From NCBI GenBank assembly GCA_043228905.1, contig JBHGNT010000013.1:14074001-14138000 (forward strand): 64,000 nt of DNA, in the 5' to 3' direction. Positions 60,201-64,000 of the stretch are shown here, one piece after another. The stretch is from Azolla caroliniana (Eukaryota > Polypodiophyta). Under the pieces are notes generated by a model. The model ran no database searches. It had not been told where the DNA came from and was given only the letters and a program-made list of their open reading frames with translations. The position numbers and the translations under genes are program-made. Position 1 is the first letter of the stretch. Each line of letters starts with the position of its first letter.

Positions 60201-62700
60201 TATGTTTACATTAGAATTAATCTCTAACAAATCTGAACTTTAAAAGCCTACCTTAATATTATCTAGTCCAACTCTTCTAATGCTAGTTCATAAAGCTAGG
60301 TTACATTTCAAAGTTTGCCCCATAAAACAAGTCTTTCATACTCTTCACTCCTTGATTCACAAGCCAGGGTAGAAAATTTGAAAAACCAAGAATAGAAACC
60401 TAAATAAAAAACAAGAAAATTTAAAAACCTGTTTCTCCGCAGCATACTGACGTCCAACCTCAGGGTTTTTTCTCAAAAACTGTTTCAATGCTTCTTTTTT
60501 TTCTACTTCCATCCTCTGAAGGCTAGGAGCTACTACAAGATTTCCTTGTTCAGCTTCATTATCTAGGTTAGTAGTCTCAGCTTTGATATCCTCCTCGATC
60601 ATCTTATCCATAGTCTCAAGCAACTTCTTCGATGATTCATCCTGTTGTCTCAATGTATCCAAAAGTATCTTTGTCTGCTCATCTATAGATGGCTCACGGT
60701 CATTGATCTTAACCGCTTTTGGTAAGAACCTGTGTGTTAACATGTCGTTGAGTGCCTTCGTCAAGTCATCTGTAAACTTTTCTTGAACCTCTGTGTCCTC
60801 TACCTCTATCTTCTCTACTTCTGTCAGTGAACTGCAAATTTTGGTGGTGTTAGCTATGGAGACTTAAAGGAAAAACAGATTTTCAAATTATTTTACCACT
60901 TGAACGAAGCCGCATGAAATTTATCCAAAATACTAGCTGGAAATATACATGACTCACATGGAATAACATACATTGCAGCAGCATCACATGTGGAAGATCA
61001 GAAAACCACTCATCAGACTTTTGCTAGCATCTTCCATAGTAATTATACTTCGAGTTTTAATGAATTACAATATCTAAGGAGTCAGTCAAGTTCTTCTAGA
61101 AAATCGATATAAGAAACCACGCCCATGCAGAAACAATTGAGTAATAAATACATGGACCGAAATATCAATATGAACATTAAGAAACCCTCCATTATTATTG
61201 ATGTTAGTAAGCTTGTTTGGTAACATATGTGATGAATAATTTGCTTATCTAGGTTTGTAATAATTTTTGTTTAGAAAAGAGTAGAAAACTATGCATTTCA
61301 TTTTCCGATTGGTTCAATCTCAGTTGCCTGAGCAGGGACACAAACCTTGAACTCTTAAATTCTAGTAGCTTTGCAACAGTCTCATCAACTCGCTTCTCAA
61401 GGTCAGGAAGCTTCTTAACTGCAGCCCGAAAGCTTCCTATCTCTGTCTGATACATGTCTTCTTTCAAATCTAACAGTTTTTCCCATATCAGTGCGATTTC
61501 CATATCTAATATCCCAATATCCTTTTCATATTCTTCTTTGTTACCATTAGAAATCTCGAATTGTTGTTGCAGTGTGAGATGTCTTCTTATAACATCAGCT
61601 AACTTGCTAATTAATTTTATTTCTTCCATTTTAAGCTGAGAACGAGCTTTTTCCATATCTCTGAGGGCCCTCATCTGAAGTCTCATATCTTCTACCCTAA
61701 GATAATTGATGATTTCGCTTGTCCTCTTCACTAATTTTTCTTTGTTGTCCACTAACTCTTTTTTTGACTTCTGTAAGGATGCAAACATTGCATCCAAAAC
61801 CTGCCTTAGATTAATTTCATATGAAGAAAGATAAGAACTTGGCCCAACTTTCAGCCCAGCTCTTTCGTTATACTGCTGAAATGTCTTATCCAATATCGTT
61901 AAAACCCTCTGTTCATGTGTGGGAAAGGATTTTTCTATGTTATTTTCTCCAGCCTTATGAGGTTTGAGCCATCGGTTTTTTGCTTCTGCTGATAATACTT
62001 TTTCTTTCCTTAATTTCTGATAAATCTCCTGAAGTATAGATTGCATATAACCACTATACTCAGCTTTATTGAGTTCTCCTTCTTCTTCTCTAACTTTCTC
62101 AAAATGGGTTCCATAGACGCTATCTTGTGACGATTGTGAAGAAATGCCCATGTCTGGAGGAGAAATAGCTGCATATGCGGCACATGTACGTTGAAGAAAG
62201 AAAGGAGAAACTGCACCGATGAAGAACACTATGGAAAGCAATGTTCGAGAAACCACATTTGCGACTGAGCTTAGATGAAGCAAAGAAGGTCTCTTCAATG
62301 GCAAAAAATATGAAGATGCAATGCATATACGAAGTGGTAAATCTCTGAGAAACATGAAGATTTTTAATATTGGCTTCACAAAAATCTCCATCTTCACAGC
62401 CTGACAAACTTTCACAACCAAGCTTTCCGTATCCGAGCTCCATTGTTCCACGCTATAACTTTCTGAGAATTGAGAACAACATGAGATACTATGTTTCCTC
62501 CATTGCCGGGGAGGTTTCCAAACAGAGAAGCTTTGTTGTCTCCGAACATGGCAGAAAAGAGGATGTTTGGTTCTCTTGGAGACAGAGATTCGTCTTCTTT
62601 TGTTGAGAAGGGAGACATTACCGAGGGATAGAGTGCCGTATTGCAGAGTGGAAGATGGAGAAGTGGGAAGAAGGGAGGGAGGAGAAACCAGAGTCTCCAT
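48651..62700 (-). CDS. FTSHI5: Chloroplast FtsH-like pseudoprotease, FtsHi5 type
   Basis: Twenty exons traced on the minus strand, ending 62700-61346, 60831-60429, 59352-59152, 58400-58110, 58017-57742, 57521-57435, 54908-54828, 54200-54069, 53971-53798, 53114-52993, 52911-52710, 52577-52449, 52059-51877, 50785-50666, 50504-50319, 50216-50142, 49833-49774, 49693-49586, 49098-49018, 48680-48651. Phases agree: 1431 residues. Ser/Arg-rich plastid transit-like start; membrane segments about 151-168 and 796-819; long coiled coil between. AAA+ module: Walker [10 protein letters not shown] (948-956), Walker B IIFLDDFD with DD for DE (1004-1011), Arg-finger RRPGRMDR (about 1065). The protease site HExxH is replaced by HAVWA (H1221). 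FtsHi proteins belong to the Ycf2/FtsHi import-motor complex at the inner envelope; Arabidopsis FtsHi5 (EMB2458, 1320 residues) is essential in embryos. ATG 62700 is preferred over an upstream in-frame ATG that would translate microsatellite. FtsHi4 is the nearest alternative. Confidence 0.9.
51188..51298. repeat. (TATATG/TATACG)n hexanucleotide repeat in FtsHi5 intron 13
   Basis: About 18 six-base units alternating between tatatg and tatacg types. Confidence 0.9.
51372..51426. repeat. (TA)n microsatellite in FtsHi5 intron 13
   Basis: Three (TA)n blocks separated by single extra bases. Confidence 0.9.
54909..57434. other. Longest FtsHi5 intron (2.5 kb), nothing else recognised
   Basis: Lies between exons 6 and 7 with a weaker donor (atcatg|gttaat) and a good acceptor (attttcag|aag). 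It contains repeated fragments such as cctaggcagttcaataacctctgcattga near 55929 and 56223, evidence of an internal duplication. No coding domain seen. Confidence 0.6.
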
Positions 62701-62709
62701 ATCCACCCA

Positions 62710-62750
62710 GAAGAAAGAAGAAGAAGAAGAAGAAGAAGAAGAAAGAAGGG
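62710..62750. repeat. (GAA)n / (TTC)n tract in FtsHi5 5' leader
   Basis: On the gene's strand a CTT-rich pyrimidine tract ends about 10 bp before the ATG, a common leader feature in plants. An upstream in-frame ATG reads through it as poly-Ser. Confidence 0.9.
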
Positions 62751-62784
62751 AAAGAAGGGAAAGATGGGATGGGATGGGATGGGT

Positions 62785-62813
62785 GGGGTTCAAGAAAGAG
62801 TTGGGTTTTAATG

Positions 62814-62845
<32 letters not shown>

Positions 62846-62879
62846 TGTATGGGGTTCAAGAAAGAGTTGGGTTGTAATG

Positions 62880-62911
<32 letters not shown>

Positions 62912-62953
62912 TGTATGTATGTATGGGGTTCAAGAAAGAGTTGGGTTTTAATG
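62785..62953. repeat. Three-copy minisatellite with (TATG)n spacers
   Basis: ggggttcaagaaagagttgg starts at 62785, 62851 and 62925; the copies are separated by (tatg)n runs of about 9 and 12 units. It lies 85-250 bp upstream of the FtsHi5 ATG. Confidence 0.95.
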
Positions 62954-63087
62954 CTCGTGACTAACTGCTACCAAATATTAAAGAGGGCAAGTGAGGGAAT
63001 CGCGGAGAGGGACGGTGCAGGTCGCACCGTTGTTGGCGCGTTCGATCTCCACCGTCCAAGATGGATAAAAAGCTGACAACGTCTGTC

Positions 63088-63272
63088 ACAAGGAGCCCGA
63101 CTCTGTGAAAAGGAGCCCGACTCTGTGAAAGGGAGCCCGACTCTGTCAAAAGGAGCCCCGCTGTCAAACAACCTCTACAAGAGGGAGCCCGACTCTGTCA
63201 GGAGGAGCCCCGCTGTCAGACCACATCAGTAAGAAGGAGCCCGACTCTGACAAAAGGAGCCCGACTCTGTAG
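63088..63272. repeat. Eight-unit array of GGAGCCCGACTCTG / GGAGCCCCGCTGTC
   Basis: Six units carry ggagcccgactctg and two carry ggagccccgctgtca, with spacers of about 6 bp except for two longer gaps (about 63165-63180 and 63220-63234). The unit core gagcccgactc is an imperfect palindrome. Located 390-570 bp upstream of the FtsHi5 ATG and about 180 bp past the stop of the right-edge ORF. Confidence 0.9.
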
Positions 63273-63452
63273 CAACAAACATCAAAAACTCCACAAAATT
63301 GTAAGTGTACAACAAATATTTGCCATGAAACTGATCATAAAATTTCTCAACAAAACCTAAAGATTCAAATAACAAGTCTTACATAAAATATTAAAATGTC
63401 AAATGTTGACAACCCTAAAATGAAATATGAATATACACGTTACATATTAAGA

Positions 63453-64000
63453 TTATGGCTCATGTCGGGATGATTGCAAGATGCAACCACAATTTTTACA
63501 GCATGTAACATTTGAGTCCCTTGAAGTCAAGGTCAAGCCATCACAACGCAAACACCGAACCTTCTCATGGTCAACCAATGGCAATCTCCTCCTAGCCCGA
63601 CTAGCACCTCTTTGTAGTTTTCCGGAGTGGGATTTGGAAGTGTTTGGGGAGCTGCCAATAAGTTCTTGCGAGATGTCTATTGTTGCACTTCTTTTGGCAC
63701 CGATTTGTTGGTTGCGACTTATTGATCTACCATCTTCTTTATTGGTTGATTTTGGTGCACCAACGCGATACACCTTCTCAGCCACATCTTCCAATGTTTG
63801 TATACCTTCGACAATAGTTGCACGGTCGAAGGTTCCTAACCCTTGCTCGAGACATTGAAGTGCTTTCATGACCGTTTGTATTTTGGACTTGAATGATTCA
63901 ATCTCGGATATTGTGGGGTTTGTCTCCTCTACTTGCTCTACCTCTGCCTCCACTTCTATTTCTGTATTATGGTCCATTCGCATTTGGGTCGCGTGATCTA
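63453..64000 (-). CDS. Unrecognised ORF with C-terminal zinc-ribbon-like motif, partial
   Basis: The frame ends at 63453 and is open to the right window edge (first internal Met at 63983, 176 residues from there), so this is probably the last exon of a longer gene. Visible parts: an acidic N-terminal stretch (EIEVEAEVEQVEETN), a possibly helical region (IESFKSKIQTVMKALQCL), a basic Ser/Arg-rich middle (GASRARRRLPLVDHEKVR) and a C-terminal CLRC...CKNC (about 14 residues apart) resembling a four-cysteine zinc ribbon. I do not recognise a family. The antisense frame is also open over 125 codons, but the cysteine spacing favours the minus frame. Confidence 0.5.
   Translation of the reverse strand, partial: DHATQMRMDHNTEIEVEAEVEQVEETNPTISEIESFKSKIQTVMKALQCLEQGLGTFDRATIVEGIQTLEDVAEKVYRVGAPKSTNKEDGRSISRNQQIGAKRSATIDISQELIGSSPNTSKSHSGKLQRGASRARRRLPLVDHEKVRCLRCDGLTLTSRDSNVTCCKNCGCILQSSRHEP

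Noticed and set aside
62655-62951. Plus-strand ORFs over KKKKK and CMYVCMYV repeats
   Set aside because: Translations of (GAA)n and (TATG)n microsatellites in the leader of a minus-strand gene.
63088-63272. CRISPR-like array
   Set aside because: Units are 14-20 bp with spacers of only about 6 bp, in a plant nuclear context; it is a minisatellite-type array.
63481-63858. Plus-strand ORF of 125 codons opposite the zinc-ribbon ORF
   Set aside because: No recognisable feature; the minus frame has the CxxC pairs and is open to the edge. Not fully excluded.

Overview
The window is nuclear DNA of a land plant, most likely a vascular plant. It holds intron-rich genes with canonical GT..AG borders, a chloroplast FtsH-like pseudoprotease, a pectin-type galacturonosyltransferase, a FLX-like coiled-coil gene, and many decayed Ty3/gypsy, Ty1/copia and LINE sequences. 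I cannot name the species from the sequence.

Left third (1-18,000) is a nest of retrotransposons. A GC-rich Ty3/gypsy family occurs as a gag plus 5' LTR at the left edge (1-1445, minus), as a degenerate LTR-bounded element (3068-11534, minus), and as a 5'-truncated copy in the opposite orientation inside it (about 7640-10150, plus). A fourth, solo-like LTR lies at about 11792-12626. The large element and the 0.5 kb to its left interrupt a Ty1/copia element (1446-2589, resuming at 11548): a 5-bp direct repeat (gacag) flanks the insert and the copia reading frame is continuous across it. A second copia (gag to integrase, minus) fills 13830-16060. 16061-18000 is AT-rich and unassigned.

Middle (18,000-37,000) holds two convergent host genes. 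The plus-strand gene has six coding exons (24886-29413, 588 codons) and probably a leader exon near 18250, with a 6.6-kb leader intron containing LINE debris. It encodes an FLX-like coiled coil followed by a WW domain, a proline-rich segment and an RRM, an arrangement I do not recognise from any described FLX protein. It is the best candidate for something new. The minus-strand gene (34372-30874) has three coding exons giving a 536-residue GAUT10/11-type glycosyltransferase with an N-terminal membrane anchor and probable 5'UTR introns.

From 37,000 to 46,640 there are tRNA-derived SINE-like repeats, microsatellites, a LINE tail (minus), a decayed minisatellite, an almost full-length but broken L1-type LINE (plus) and a decayed copia (plus).

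Right part (48,651-62,700, minus) is one large gene. I could trace 20 coding exons with all phases compatible (1431 residues), matching chloroplast FtsHi5: intact Walker A, altered Walker B and no HExxH zinc site. Its 5' side carries microsatellites, a three-copy minisatellite and an eight-unit array (63088-63272). At the right edge is an unrecognised minus-strand ORF with a C-terminal four-cysteine zinc-ribbon-like motif.

Exon models come from reading splice sites by eye. Phase continuity supports them, but no transcript evidence was available.
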